A DNA stretch of 64,000 bases from Martelella lutilitoris (GCF_005924265.1 NZ_VCLB01000001.1:1-64000); one strand, 5' to 3'. Positions 32,448-41,541 are shown, numbered from the stretch's first letter. A program made the numbers and translations. The notes: generated from the sequence alone by a model not told the origin.

Positions 32448-33221
32448 ATGCCCTCTGGTATGCCATCCCGCTCCAACATGGCGCTCCATCGCCGGATCTC
32501 GGAACAGATTCTGACCGATGTGGAAAACGGCCGCTGGCTTCCCGGCGATCAACTGCCCTCCGAGGATCAGCTTGCCAGCGAGATGAATGCCAGTCTCGGC
32601 ACGGTGCAGCGGGCGCTGCGCTCGCTGGTGCAGATGGGCGTTGTCGAACGCCATCACGGCCGCGGCACCTTCGTTTCCGGCGCCCGCGCGCTTGAGGAAC
32701 AGCTTCAGCATTTCCGCTTCCACGCCGAAGGCAGCGACAAGCTGCTGCCGGTCTATTTCAAGATCATCAGCGTCGAGGAGACCTCGGAGACGGGCCCCTG
32801 GAGCCATTTCCTCGATGAGGACGATCCCAATTTCCTGCACATCAGCCGGATTGTGTCGGTCAACGACGAATTCGAGGTCTACAGCGAGATCTATCTACCG
32901 GCCGGGCGCTTCGCCGATATTGCGCGCATGAGCGAGAAGACGCTGAACGGCGTCTCCTTCCGCGACCTTCTGGCCGAGCGGTTCAACGCGCCGACGCTCA
33001 ACACCCGCCAGACCATGTCGTGCCAGCCCCTGCCGCCGCGCGTCGCCCGCAGGCTTGCCGTGCCGGCCGGCCAGTACGGGCTTGTTTGGACCATTTGCGG
33101 CATGAGCTATCGCGACGCGCCGATCACCTGGCAGCGCATTTTCGTGCCGCCGAGCGACCGCGTCATCGAGATCGGTTCGTTCTCGCCCAAGAACGCCAAC
33201 AGCAACAAGAATTCCGCCTGA
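32448..33221 (+). CDS. GntR family (HutC subfamily) transcriptional regulator
   Basis: 257 residues. N-terminal winged helix (ALHRRISEQILTDVENGRWLPGDQLPSEDQLASEMNASLGTVQRAL) with the recognition helix near residues 47-56, and a C-terminal UTRA effector domain. AAGGA lies upstream of the ATG. It leads into a TRAP transporter operon after 72 bases and is preceded by a 14-bp palindrome, so it likely represses the transporter and itself until the solute is present. Confidence 0.92.
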   Translation: MPSGMPSRSNMALHRRISEQILTDVENGRWLPGDQLPSEDQLASEMNASLGTVQRALRSLVQMGVVERHHGRGTFVSGARALEEQLQHFRFHAEGSDKLLPVYFKIISVEETSETGPWSHFLDEDDPNFLHISRIVSVNDEFEVYSEIYLPAGRFADIARMSEKTLNGVSFRDLLAERFNAPTLNTRQTMSCQPLPPRVARRLAVPAGQYGLVWTICGMSYRDAPITWQRIFVPPSDRVIEIGSFSPKNANSNKNSA

Positions 33222-33293
33222 CCGTCATAAAGACGCGGCGACACAAGCGGGCAAAGATCCGCATCAACGACCCATATAACCAGGAGAACAGCA

Positions 33294-34337
33294 ATGAACG
33301 CATTCAGCATGGACTTGTCGCATCTTGCGACCGGACTGACCCTTAGGGCAAAGGCAGCGGCCATCGGCGCCAGCCTCACCATCGCCGCCCTTTCCACCTC
33401 CGCGCTCGCGCAGGACTACCCCGAGATGACGCTCAAATTCGGTCATCCCTACAATGAGAGCCATCCGCTTGCCCAGGGCGCCCAGATGTTTTCCGATATC
33501 ATCTCGGAGAAGACCGGCGGCAATGTCGATATCGAGGTCTTCCCCAACTCGACGATCGGCGATGCGCGAGAACTGGTGGAAAGCATGCAGATCGGCGTCG
33601 TGGATTTCGCGCTGGTGCCGACCACCAATGTCGCGAGCTTCTATCCGCCGCTCGACATCTTCTACCTGCCCTTCCTGTTCCGCGACAGCGATCATGCCTA
33701 TGCCGTCTCCGACGGCCCGGTCGGGGAAGAACTCTATGCGGGCCTTCTGGCGGAAACAGGCATCCGCACGCTCGGCATGTATGAAAGCGGCTTCCGCACG
33801 ATCACCACATCCGACAAGAAGATCGAGGCGCCGGAAGACATGCAGGGCGTGAAATTCCGCGTCGTCAACAATCCGCTGAACGTCGCCACCTTCAAGGCGC
33901 TCGGCGCAAACCCGACGCCAATGCCGCTTTCGGAGGTCTTCACCGGTCTGCAGCAGGGCACGGTCGAGGGACAGGACAACCCGGTCGGCAACGTCAAGGC
34001 CTTCGGCTTCGACAAGGTCCAGGACTATATCACGCTCTCCAACCACCAATGGGCCGGCATCATGTTCCTGGCCGATGACAAGATGTGGGAAGACCTGCCG
34101 GAAGATCTTCAGACGCTGTTTGCCGAAACCGCTCTTGAAACGCAGACATGGGAGCGCGCCGAACTGCAGAAGGTCGAGCAGCAATATCTCGACGAAATGG
34201 CGGCCGACGGCATGACGGTGACCGTGCTGACGCCCGAGCAGGCATCGGCCTTCCAGGAGGCCATGGAGCCGGTCTGGGCCGAATACGGGCCGAAGATCGG
34301 CGAGCAGCGCATCGACGCAGTCGTTTCCACCCAGTGA
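33294..34337 (+). CDS. dctP: TRAP transporter solute-binding protein (DctP)
   Basis: 347 residues. Signal peptide ending STSALA near residue 39. The mature part is a typical DctP fold: LKFGHPYNESHPLAQGAQMFSDII, GDARELVESMQIGVVDFALV and QGVKFRVVNNPLNVATFKALGANPTPMPLSEVFTGLQQGTVEGQDNP. The Arg in KFRV is the usual carboxylate-binding residue, suggesting an organic acid ligand. AGGAGA six bases before the ATG. First of a dctPQM set. Confidence 0.93.
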   Translation: MNAFSMDLSHLATGLTLRAKAAAIGASLTIAALSTSALAQDYPEMTLKFGHPYNESHPLAQGAQMFSDIISEKTGGNVDIEVFPNSTIGDARELVESMQIGVVDFALVPTTNVASFYPPLDIFYLPFLFRDSDHAYAVSDGPVGEELYAGLLAETGIRTLGMYESGFRTITTSDKKIEAPEDMQGVKFRVVNNPLNVATFKALGANPTPMPLSEVFTGLQQGTVEGQDNPVGNVKAFGFDKVQDYITLSNHQWAGIMFLADDKMWEDLPEDLQTLFAETALETQTWERAELQKVEQQYLDEMAADGMTVTVLTPEQASAFQEAMEPVWAEYGPKIGEQRIDAVVSTQ

Positions 34338-34365
34338 ACCGGCGCATCGCGGTCAGGAGGCGGTT

Positions 34366-34866
34366 ATGCCCAATCTTGTGAAGTCGCTGGACCTGTCGGA
34401 ACGTCTCCTGACGGTGCTCTGCGTGACTGCCTTCATCGCGATGTTCGTGCTTGGCATCGCGACGGTGGTCTTCCGCTTCATCATCGAAAGCTCGCTCGCC
34501 TTTCCGGACGAACTGATCCGCTATCTGTTCGTCTGGATGATCGCACTTGGCTCGGCGGTTGCCTTCAGGCGCAACATGCATGCCGCCATCGGCGTGGTCA
34601 TTGAGCGGTTTCCCGTGGGCCTGAAGAGGACCAGCCTGTTGTTTTCAGCGGGCTGCAGCCTCGTCTTCTTCGTGCTGGTCTTCTGGTACGGCCTGCATCT
34701 GATGCTCAGGGTGAGGCCGCAGATTTCCCCGGCGCTCGAGATATCCATGGCCTGGGTCTATGCCGCGATCCCCGTCGGCATGGCTTTCCTGGCGGTCTAT
34801 GCGGTCGAACTTTTCGTCCGCCAGATGCATGCGCCCGCCGACGAGCTGACCGCCCAGAGCGCCTGA
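34366..34866 (+). CDS. dctQ: TRAP transporter small permease (DctQ)
   Basis: 166 residues with four membrane helices (first LLTVLCVTAFIAMFVLGIATVVFRF near residue 12). The family segment FPDELIRYLFVWMIALGSAVAFRRNMHAAI is clear. It pairs with DctM to form the membrane unit. 28 bases downstream of dctP. Confidence 0.92.
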   Translation: MPNLVKSLDLSERLLTVLCVTAFIAMFVLGIATVVFRFIIESSLAFPDELIRYLFVWMIALGSAVAFRRNMHAAIGVVIERFPVGLKRTSLLFSAGCSLVFFVLVFWYGLHLMLRVRPQISPALEISMAWVYAAIPVGMAFLAVYAVELFVRQMHAPADELTAQSA

Positions 34867-34903
34867 TGCCTTTTCGTTTTTCCGTTTGCAAGGATAGCCG
34901 CTG

Positions 34904-36175
34904 ATGGTTACCGCAGCGATCTTCATCTGCCTGCTCGTCCTGATGCTGCTGCGCGCGCCGATCGCCGTGGCGCTCGGGCTCTCGAGCGTCGTCGCTCTTC
35001 TCATGAGCGATATCAGCCTGGAAATGGTGGTGCAGCGGATGCTGTCGACCAATAATTCCTTCCCGCTCCTCGCCATTCCCTTCTTCATTCTCGCCGGCGA
35101 GATCATGTCCATCGGCGGCATGTCGCGCCGCCTTGTCGCCTTCGCCAACGCGCTGGTCGGCCACCTGACCGGCGGGCTCGGCGCGGTTGCCATTCTCGGC
35201 TCCAGCTTCTTTGCGGCGCTTTCCGGCTCGAACGCGGCAACGGTCGCCGCCATCGGCGGCGTGCTGAACCAGCCGATGGCGGAAAAGGGCTATCGCCCGT
35301 CCTTCACCGCGGCAACGATCGCGGCAGCCGGCGTCACCGGCATGATCATTCCGCCGAGCATCCTGCTCATTCTCTACGGCGTGGTTACCGGCGTCTCCAT
35401 TTCCGACCTGTTCCTGGCGGGGCTGATGCCGGGTATCGTGATCTGTATCAGCCTGCTCATTCTCAACCGCTTCCTGGCGGTCAAGGAGAACATCGCGTTG
35501 CAGCCCTATGGAGGCGTTGGCGAGATCGCGCGGCAATTCCGCTCCGCCTTCCTGCCGCTGATGATGCCGGTGATCATCCTGTCGGGCATTTACGGCGGCG
35601 TTTTCACGCCGACCGAAGCGGCGATCGTTGCCGTACTCTATGGCCTCGTCGTCGGTCTGATCTACCGCGAACTGACGCTTGCCGCGCTCTACACCGCCTT
35701 CCGCCGCGCGGTGCTGTCTTCCGCCGTCGTGATGTTCATCATGAATGCCGCTGGCATCTTCGCCTGGACGATCACCATCAACCAGATCCCGCAGAGCATC
35801 TCGCTCTGGCTCTCCGAAATCGCGGGCTCGCAGATCGTCTATCTGCTTCTGGTCAATGTCTTCCTGCTCTTTGTCGGCTGCCTGATGAACGCGGCCGCCG
35901 CGATCGTCATCTTCACATCGATCCTTTATCCGGCGGCCATGAGCTTCAGCATCGATCCGGTGCTCTTCGGCATCATCGTGTCGGTGAACCTGTCGATCGG
36001 CACGGTCACGCCGCCGCTCGGCGTCGACCTGTTCATCGCTTCCGCCATCACCAAGGTCTCGATGGAGCGCATCGTCGCGGCCATCTGGCCCTATATCCTG
36101 GTGCTGCTCATCGACCTCCTCATCATCACCTTCTTTCCGCCGCTCTCGACCGTCCTCGTCCGCGCCTTTTCCTGA
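34904..36175 (+). CDS. dctM: TRAP transporter large permease (DctM)
   Basis: 423 residues, about eleven to twelve membrane helices. Typical DctM segments include FILAGEIMSIGGMSRRLVAFANALVGHLTGGLG, ALSGSNAATVAAIGGV, MIIPPSILLILYGVVTG and VSVNLSIGTVTPPLGVDLF. It is the ion-coupled translocation subunit. 37 bases after dctQ. Confidence 0.94.
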   Translation: MVTAAIFICLLVLMLLRAPIAVALGLSSVVALLMSDISLEMVVQRMLSTNNSFPLLAIPFFILAGEIMSIGGMSRRLVAFANALVGHLTGGLGAVAILGSSFFAALSGSNAATVAAIGGVLNQPMAEKGYRPSFTAATIAAAGVTGMIIPPSILLILYGVVTGVSISDLFLAGLMPGIVICISLLILNRFLAVKENIALQPYGGVGEIARQFRSAFLPLMMPVIILSGIYGGVFTPTEAAIVAVLYGLVVGLIYRELTLAALYTAFRRAVLSSAVVMFIMNAAGIFAWTITINQIPQSISLWLSEIAGSQIVYLLLVNVFLLFVGCLMNAAAAIVIFTSILYPAAMSFSIDPVLFGIIVSVNLSIGTVTPPLGVDLFIASAITKVSMERIVAAIWPYILVLLIDLLIITFFPPLSTVLVRAFS

Positions 36176-36193
36176 TATCCGGATCCACCGACC

Positions 36194-38503
36194 ATGAACC
36201 ATTCCGCCAAGACCGAGAAACCCTGGACCGCAATCAACAGCGGCGTCATCCGCGCGCCGATCGGGGCCGAGCATCTCGGACATGCCGTCATCGACCCCTC
36301 CGGCGCATTCGAGGCGGGCTCCTATGCGTCATTCACGCTCACCTATACGGCGGGCACGTTCGGCATTGACGATTCGGGCAGTCTGAGGGTCTGTTTCCGC
36401 TTTGCCTCGGACCAGAGCAGCCCGCAGTTCGACGATCCGAAGGGCGCCAATTACTGCACGGTGGAAGCCTCCAACGGCGCCGTGCTGCAGGTCCGTTTCG
36501 ATCCCAAGGGCAATGTCCGCCCGTGGGACCGGACGATCTGGATCAAGGTGGCGAAGGGCTATCTCCAGGAGGGCGACCGCATCACCATCCGCTTCGGCGT
36601 CACCGATCATGGCGGCCCCGGCATGCGGCTCCAGACCTTCTGCGAGGAGAATTTCGAGTTCCGCGTCCTGGTCGACCCGATCGCCACCTTCAATTTTCAG
36701 ACGCTTCCCGTCCAGCCGTCGATTGCGATCGTGCCCGGCAGGCCGGAACGCTTCGTCGCCGTTCTGCCGACGCTCAAGCGCCCCGGCGAGCGTTTCGCGC
36801 TGAAGGTGAGAGGCGAGGACAAGTGGGACAATCCCTCCAACCGCTGCAACGCGATCTTCACCGTGGAAGCCGAGGGCAGGATCGAGGGCCTGCCGCAAAC
36901 CCTGACGCTGAGCGAGGGCCCCTATGCCTTCGAGATCGACGACCTCGTCTCTCCCGAACCCGGCAGGGTGGCGATCACGCTCAAGGACGAAAGGGGCAAT
37001 GTCGCGGCCCGATCCAATCCGCTGATCATCGAGGACCGGCCGCTGATGCATTTCTGGGGCGACATGCACGGCCAGTCCGGAGAGACCATTGGCACCGGCT
37101 CGGCGGAGGACTATTTCGCCTTCGCCCGCGACCGGGCCTTTGTCGATGCCTGCGGCCATCAGGGCAATGATTTCCAGATCACCGACGCCTTCTGGGAAGA
37201 GCTGAATGCCATCACCGCCCGCTTTGACGCCCCCGGCCGGTTCGTGGCGATGCCCGGCTATGAATGGTCCGGCAACACCGCTCTTGGCGGCGACCGCAAT
37301 GTCTTCTTCCCGGATGAAAACCGCATTATCCGCCGTTCGTCCAAGGCCCTGATCGAGGGCGGCGCGGATACCGATTGCACCACCGCCAACGACCTTTTCG
37401 AGGCGTTTGCGGAAAACCGCGAATTCGATGTCGTCTGCTATGCCCATTGCGGCGGACGCTATGCCGATATCGCGGTCGCCCATGACGGCCGGTTTGAAAA
37501 ATCAGTCGAGGTCCACTCGTCCTGGGGCACGTTCGAATGGTTGCTGGCTGATGCCTTGAGGCTCGGCTACCGGGTCGGCGTCGTCGCCAATTCCGACGGC
37601 CACAAGGGCCGGCCGGGCGCAAGCTATCCGGGCGCTGGAAAATTCGGCGCGATCGGCGGGCTCACCTGTTTCCTGACGACGGAACTGAGTCGCGCGGCTT
37701 TGCTGGACGCCATGCGCAAGCGCCATCACTACGGCACCAGCGGCGGCCACAGCGGCCGCATGGCCATCGATCTCGCCGTTGCCTTCGACCGACCGGGCAC
37801 GCTCTATCATGACGATCCGAAGCTCGGGCCGGCGGAGGGGATTGCGACGACGAGCGCGATGATGGGCGATATCGTTCACCTGCCGGAAGGAAAGGCCCGG
37901 CTTTCCGTCAGCGTCTTGGCGCGCGCGCCGGTCCTGAAGGTCGGTCTCTTCAACGGCCTCGAACATGTCGAGACGATCCGTAACTACAAGCGCGAAGACC
38001 TCGGCAATCGCATCCGGATCAGGTGGGAGGGCGCGGAATATCGCGGCCGCTTCCGCCAGGTCACCTGGGACGGAAAGGCCAGCGTCTTTGAGAACAGCAT
38101 CGTCTCGGCCTCGCCGCTCAACTTCTTCAACCACGACAAGACCGTTGCATTGGCGGGGCCACGGGACGTTGAATGGAAGGCCCAGACAACCGGCAATTTC
38201 GGCGGCGTCGATCTGGTGCTGGAAAACGGCAGCGAAGGAACACTCTCGGTCAGGACGCCGCTGGTCGAGGCCGAACTGTCCGTTGCGGAAATCGGATTTG
38301 AAGGCGTGTCCTTTGACAAATCCGGAGAATTGCCGCGCATCCTCTCGGTGACGCGCCTGCCCGATGCCGGCATTGCGACCGACATCGCCTTTACGCGCGA
38401 CCTCGCCGTCCGGAAAAGCGGCGACAATGCCTGGTATATCCGCGTGGAATTGGAAGACGGCACCACGGCCTGGACCAGCCCGGTCTATCTCTTCCGGGAG
38501 TGA
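36194..38503 (+). CDS. DUF3604 (PHP-like) domain protein
   Basis: 769 residues, no signal peptide. The N-terminal 280 residues are beta-rich. The C-terminal portion is PHP-like DUF3604, beginning HFWGDMHGQSGET (metal-type His286, Asp290, His292), with ACGHQGNDF, YEWSG, CYAHCGGRY, EVHSSWGTFEW and VVANSDGHKGRPG supplying further likely ligands. PHP folds usually carry a multi-metal hydrolase or phosphoesterase site. It is 18 bases after dctM and so in the TRAP operon, likely acting on the imported solute. The substrate is unknown. Confidence 0.83.
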   Translation: MNHSAKTEKPWTAINSGVIRAPIGAEHLGHAVIDPSGAFEAGSYASFTLTYTAGTFGIDDSGSLRVCFRFASDQSSPQFDDPKGANYCTVEASNGAVLQVRFDPKGNVRPWDRTIWIKVAKGYLQEGDRITIRFGVTDHGGPGMRLQTFCEENFEFRVLVDPIATFNFQTLPVQPSIAIVPGRPERFVAVLPTLKRPGERFALKVRGEDKWDNPSNRCNAIFTVEAEGRIEGLPQTLTLSEGPYAFEIDDLVSPEPGRVAITLKDERGNVAARSNPLIIEDRPLMHFWGDMHGQSGETIGTGSAEDYFAFARDRAFVDACGHQGNDFQITDAFWEELNAITARFDAPGRFVAMPGYEWSGNTALGGDRNVFFPDENRIIRRSSKALIEGGADTDCTTANDLFEAFAENREFDVVCYAHCGGRYADIAVAHDGRFEKSVEVHSSWGTFEWLLADALRLGYRVGVVANSDGHKGRPGASYPGAGKFGAIGGLTCFLTTELSRAALLDAMRKRHHYGTSGGHSGRMAIDLAVAFDRPGTLYHDDPKLGPAEGIATTSAMMGDIVHLPEGKARLSVSVLARAPVLKVGLFNGLEHVETIRNYKREDLGNRIRIRWEGAEYRGRFRQVTWDGKASVFENSIVSASPLNFFNHDKTVALAGPRDVEWKAQTTGNFGGVDLVLENGSEGTLSVRTPLVEAELSVAEIGFEGVSFDKSGELPRILSVTRLPDAGIATDIAFTRDLAVRKSGDNAWYIRVELEDGTTAWTSPVYLFRE

Positions 38504-38540
38504 AGCCGGTTCCGTATGGTCCAACGCCCCGTCTTGAGGG

Positions 38541-39125
38541 AGCGCGTGCAGTGATGTCGTGAGGTTTGGCTGGGGTGACATTCAAGGGCGGTACCTTCAC
38601 CTTATCCAAACCAAAACAGGGACAGAGCTAAGGTTATTTATCCAGCCGGAACTCAATGAGGCGATAGCCGATATACCGCGAGAACAGCCAACCTTCCTGA
38701 TTACCGGGCAGGGGAAGCCCTTCACGCCTGCCGGTTTCGGAAACTGGTTTCGTGAGCAATGCAGAGCGGCGGGCCTTCAAGAATGCTCGGCTCACGGGCT
38801 ACGCAAAGCTGCCGCCCGCCGCATGGCTGCAAACGGGATGAGCGCTGACACAATCAAAGCCGTCACGGGCCATACCGAGCTGAAGCAGGTTTCCATCTAC
38901 ACCGCCGCTGCCAATCAAGCGTCCCTTTCGCATAAGGGTACGAAAGCGATCATCGGGAAGAAAAAAGAACGAAAATTGTCCAACCATCCGCCGAAGTTGG
39001 ACAGGAAAGAGGTAAATAATATGGAAAATCAATTGACTACAGAAAACGTAGCGGCGAGTGAAGGACGAAGTTCGAACTCGGAGCCAACGCGCTTTGGGTT
39101 GGCGAGTGACAAAGCGCAGCGGAGA
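38541..39125 (+). pseudogene. N-terminally truncated tyrosine recombinase (integrase remnant)
   Basis: The frame resumes at CSDVVRFGWGDI, the segment that follows the first catalytic Arg in tyrosine recombinases; that Arg and everything before it are missing. The rest is well preserved: HGLRKAAARRMA (H-x-x-R), TGHTELKQVSIY (His and the nucleophilic Tyr near 38898). Base composition is more AT-rich than the flanks. The frame then stays open through tRNA-Ser to 39338, a common artefact at tRNA attachment sites. It is the remnant of an element once integrated at this tRNA; the left part was deleted up to 37 bases after the DUF3604 stop. Confidence 0.8.
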
Positions 39126-39215
39126 TGGCGGAGAGGGGGGGATTCGAACCCCCGATACGGTTGCCCGTATGCCGCATTTCGAGTGCGGTGCATTCGACCA
39201 CTCTGCCACCTCTCC
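39126..39215 (-). tRNA. tRNA-Ser(CGA)
   Basis: 90 bases including encoded CCA. The acceptor arms GGAGAGG and CCTCTCC pair with discriminator G. The anticodon arm is CCGCA-CTCGAAA-TGCGG, giving anticodon CGA (codon UCG). A long variable arm with GTTCGAATC in the T-loop confirms class II serine. The 3' end faces the integrase remnant, as expected for an attachment site. Confidence 0.96.
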
Positions 39216-39312
39216 AGGAACCACGTGGTCTGCGCGCTTGGCGCGGGGTGTCTCTTAGCTGGCAAAGGCCGGTCTTGCAAGAGCGTTGATCAAGCTTTTT
39301 TGCCGCGATTTA

Positions 39313-39341
39313 TTGACTTTGCGGCTCCGTCATCGTAAGCA
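39313..39341 (+). promoter_or_regulatory. candidate sigma70 promoter for rplU-rpmA
   Basis: TTGACT (39313-39318), 17-base spacer, TAAGCA (39336-39341). The -35 is near consensus; the -10 is weak. Confidence 0.45.
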
Positions 39342-39379
39342 CCCTGCTGGACGCGTATGTCTTCCGACATGCGCCTAAC

Positions 39380-39395
39380 TCTCCCGCAAGGGAGA
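39380..39395 (+). promoter_or_regulatory. hairpin with GCAA tetraloop in rplU leader
   Basis: TCTCCC-GCAA-GGGAGA, a perfect 6-bp stem with a GNRA loop. It may be part of an L21 leader; not verifiable from one sequence. Confidence 0.35.
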
Positions 39396-39523
39396 CTTCA
39401 CCGGCAGACCGGGTTTGACAAGATTTTTTCTTTGCAACTCCCTGCTTTAACCAGGCTGACAAAAAGACGGCCGCTTCCGCCTTTAGGGGGCAGAGCCGGA
39501 CTTAGAACATGAAAGGATAAAAA

Positions 39524-39838
39524 ATGTTCGCAGTCATCAAGACCGGCGGTAAGCAGTACCGCGTCAACGCCGAGGACACGCTGCGCATCGAAAAGCTCGA
39601 TGCCGAAGCAGGCTCCACGGTCGAGTTCTCTGACGTTCTCGTTGTCGGCGAAGGCGCTGACGCCAAGATCGGCGCGCCCTTCGTCAAGGGCGCCGTCGTC
39701 AAGGCGGAAGTTGTCGAGCAGACCCGTAACCGCAAGGTTATCGCGTTCAAGAAGCGTCGTCGGCAGAACTCCAAGCGTTCGCGCGGTCATCGCCAGCACG
39801 TCACGGTCGTGAAGATCACCGACATCGTCGCCGGCTGA
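39524..39838 (+). CDS. rplU: 50S ribosomal protein L21
   Basis: 104 residues: [24 protein letters not shown] at the N-terminus and [21 protein letters not shown] near residue 70, the L21 signature region that contacts 23S rRNA. AAAGGA precedes the ATG. Forms the conserved pair with rpmA, 40 bases downstream. Confidence 0.98.
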   Translation: MFAVIKTGGKQYRVNAEDTLRIEKLDAEAGSTVEFSDVLVVGEGADAKIGAPFVKGAVVKAEVVEQTRNRKVIAFKKRRRQNSKRSRGHRQHVTVVKITDIVAG

Positions 39839-39878
39839 TCTGAAAGCAGAAGTTTCGAAGGTTTAAAGGAGAACTCCA

Positions 39879-40151
39879 ATGGCACATAAAAAAGCTGGCG
39901 GTTCGTCGCGCAACGGTCGCGATTCTGAGTCCAAGCGCCTTGGCGTGAAGAAGTTCGGCGGCGAGAACGTCGTTCCGGGCAACATCATCATTCGTCAGCG
40001 CGGCACCAAGTGGCACCCCGGCGACAATGTCGGCATGGGCAAGGACCACACGATTTTTGCCAAGATTGAAGGCAATGTGACGTTCCGTGCGCGCGCCAAT
40101 GGCCGCATGTACGTGTCCGTGGCGCCGAAACAGGCAGAAGCAGCGGAATAA
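39879..40151 (+). CDS. rpmA: 50S ribosomal protein L27
   Basis: 90 residues: [29 protein letters not shown], the classic L27 N-terminus that reaches the peptidyl-transferase centre, then [27 protein letters not shown] precedes the ATG. Followed by two hairpins that probably end the rplU-rpmA transcript. Confidence 0.98.
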   Translation: MAHKKAGGSSRNGRDSESKRLGVKKFGGENVVPGNIIIRQRGTKWHPGDNVGMGKDHTIFAKIEGNVTFRARANGRMYVSVAPKQAEAAE

Positions 40152-40165
40152 GCCGGACCGCTCAA

Positions 40166-40199
40166 TTAAAAGCCGGCGTCACATCGACCCGGCTTTTAA
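40166..40199 (+). terminator. first hairpin after rpmA
   Basis: TTAAAAGCCGG (40166-40176) and CCGGCTTTTAA (40189-40199), a perfect 11-bp stem starting 15 bases after the stop. The T-rich arm makes it plausible as terminator. Confidence 0.65.
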
Positions 40200-40228
40200 A
40201 TATCAGGTTACCGGACCTGGAATTTGAA

Positions 40229-40267
40229 AAAGAAGGGAAGATGGGACGCCACCATCTTCCCTTCTTT
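40229..40267 (+). terminator. second, strong terminator after rpmA
   Basis: Perfect 16-bp stem (40229-40244 pairing with 40252-40267; core GAAGGGAAGATGG) with a 7-base loop, followed by CGTTTC. It ends 30 bases before the first GNAT gene. Confidence 0.75.
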
Positions 40268-40296
40268 CGTTTCAAACCCAGGAAAGGACTGAGAAA

Positions 40297-40935
40297 ATGC
40301 AAAGGGATCTAAACAGGGAAAGCCAGTCGCGGCTATCCCGGGAACGGCTGAGGCCGGATTTGCAAAGGCGGGATTGCCCCGTTCTTCTGTCGCAACGGCT
40401 CGTCCTGCGCGCCCCGCACGAAGATGACATTGACGCCATTGCCCATCTCGCCAACAACGACAAGATCGCGACCATGGTGTCGCGCATGCCGCATCCCTAT
40501 ACGACAGCAGATGCCGCCAAGTTCGTGGAGCGAACCAAAGAGGGCGCGATCGGCAATTGCGTTTATGCCATCACGAAAGCGGAAAACGGCGAGTTCATCG
40601 GTTGCTGCGGTATCGAGAACATACCCGATGACGACAGCGTGGTCGAGATCGGCTACTGGCTGGGCGAACCCTATTGGGGCAAGGGCTACACCACGGAAGC
40701 CGCCCAGGTTCTGATCGACATGGTCTTCCGCACGAGGAACGAGGTCGACCATATCGATGCGCGCTGCCGGGTCGTCAACCCGCGCTCGCGGCGCGTGCTG
40801 CACAAGTGCGGCTTCCAGTTCCAGGGGCCCGGCATGGTCCAGTCGCTCGCCATCGGCGGCTCGGTCGCGGTCGAATGGTACCGGCTGGAGCGGCGCAACT
40901 GGATGTCGCTGAAGAGCTGGGGAGGCCAGAGATGA
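40297..40935 (+). CDS. GNAT family N-acetyltransferase (RimJ/RimL-like), first of pair
   Basis: 212 residues. GNAT core: LLSQRLVLRAPHEDDIDAIAHLANN, then EIGYWLGEPYWGKGYTTEAAQVLIDMVF containing the acetyl-CoA loop (Q/R-x-x-G-x-G/A type, here WGKGYT), and NPRSRRVLHKCGFQF at the C-terminus. The N-terminal 30 residues are a basic extension. GGAAAGGAC precedes the ATG. Paired GNAT genes after rplU-rpmA are common in Rhizobiales. The substrate is unknown. Confidence 0.88.
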   Translation: MQRDLNRESQSRLSRERLRPDLQRRDCPVLLSQRLVLRAPHEDDIDAIAHLANNDKIATMVSRMPHPYTTADAAKFVERTKEGAIGNCVYAITKAENGEFIGCCGIENIPDDDSVVEIGYWLGEPYWGKGYTTEAAQVLIDMVFRTRNEVDHIDARCRVVNPRSRRVLHKCGFQFQGPGMVQSLAIGGSVAVEWYRLERRNWMSLKSWGGQR

Positions 40936-41498
40936 GCCTTGACCTCAAAGAGCGGCAGAAGAGCGCGACCATCGACACCGAAAGGCTAAGCCTCAGGGCG
41001 CTGAGACAGGGGGATGCGGAGGCCATTGCCGCCGCACTCTCCGATTTTGCAGTCACCGGCATGCTCGCGCGGCCGCCCTACCCGTTCACCGCCGATGATG
41101 CGGAAGACTGGCTGGATGCGCTGCAGGACAGCAAAGACCGGGAATGGTCCTTCGCCATCACCCAACCGGAAGACCGGGTGCTGATCGGCGTCGTCACCAT
41201 CGAACTCAGGCAGGGCGGCTATCACCTCGGCTACTGGCTCAGCCGCTACTACTGGGGTCGCGGCTTCATGAGCGAGGCGGCCTCCGCCCTTCTCGCCCGT
41301 TTCTTCGCCGAAAAGGGCGCGGTCACGCTCAATTCCGGCGCCTTTGCCGAAAACGGCGCTTCGCTGAAGGTGCAGCAACGTCTCGGCTTCCAGGTCACGG
41401 GCCTCAGGGACATCTATGCCGCAAGCCGCGGCGCAATGGTCCAGGAGGTGACGACGGCGCTGACGCCGGACTATTTCCGCCCCTATCACTTCGGCTGA
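40932..41498 (+). CDS. GNAT family N-acetyltransferase (RimJ/RimL-like), second of pair
   Basis: 188 residues, start set by ATGA overlap with the first GNAT gene. DTERLSLRALRQGDAEAIAAAL, YHLGYWLSRYYWGRGFMSEAASALLARFF (acetyl-CoA binding) and ENGASLKVQQRLGFQVTG. Similar to its neighbour in domain order, so probably an old duplication. The transcript ends at the terminator starting 41507. Confidence 0.88.
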   Translation: MSLDLKERQKSATIDTERLSLRALRQGDAEAIAAALSDFAVTGMLARPPYPFTADDAEDWLDALQDSKDREWSFAITQPEDRVLIGVVTIELRQGGYHLGYWLSRYYWGRGFMSEAASALLARFFAEKGAVTLNSGAFAENGASLKVQQRLGFQVTGLRDIYAASRGAMVQEVTTALTPDYFRPYHFG

Positions 41499-41506
41499 TG
41501 ATCAAG

Positions 41507-41541
41507 GGCCGGGCCAGCAAAAGCGGCCCGGCCTTTTCTTT
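41507..41541 (+). terminator. rho-independent terminator after GNAT pair
   Basis: GGCCGGGCC (41507-41515) and GGCCCGGCC (41525-41533), a 9-bp stem followed by TTTTCTTT. Confidence 0.85.

Larger units (their letters stand above)
39216..39523. other. promoter and leader region of rplU
   Basis: 308 bases containing a candidate promoter (39313-39341), a GNRA-capped hairpin (39380-39395) and otherwise no gene. The hairpin lies about 130 bases upstream of rplU and may belong to a ribosomal-protein autoregulatory leader. Confidence 0.5.

Noticed and set aside
34706-36283. 525-codon open frame on minus opposite dctM
   Set aside because: Extremely Asp/Arg/Gly-rich composition expected from the complement of a membrane-protein gene.
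39126-39338. Extension of the integrase frame through tRNA-Ser
   Set aside because: The peptide GGDSNPRYG is the usual artefact of translating a tRNA 3' region; not counted as coding.
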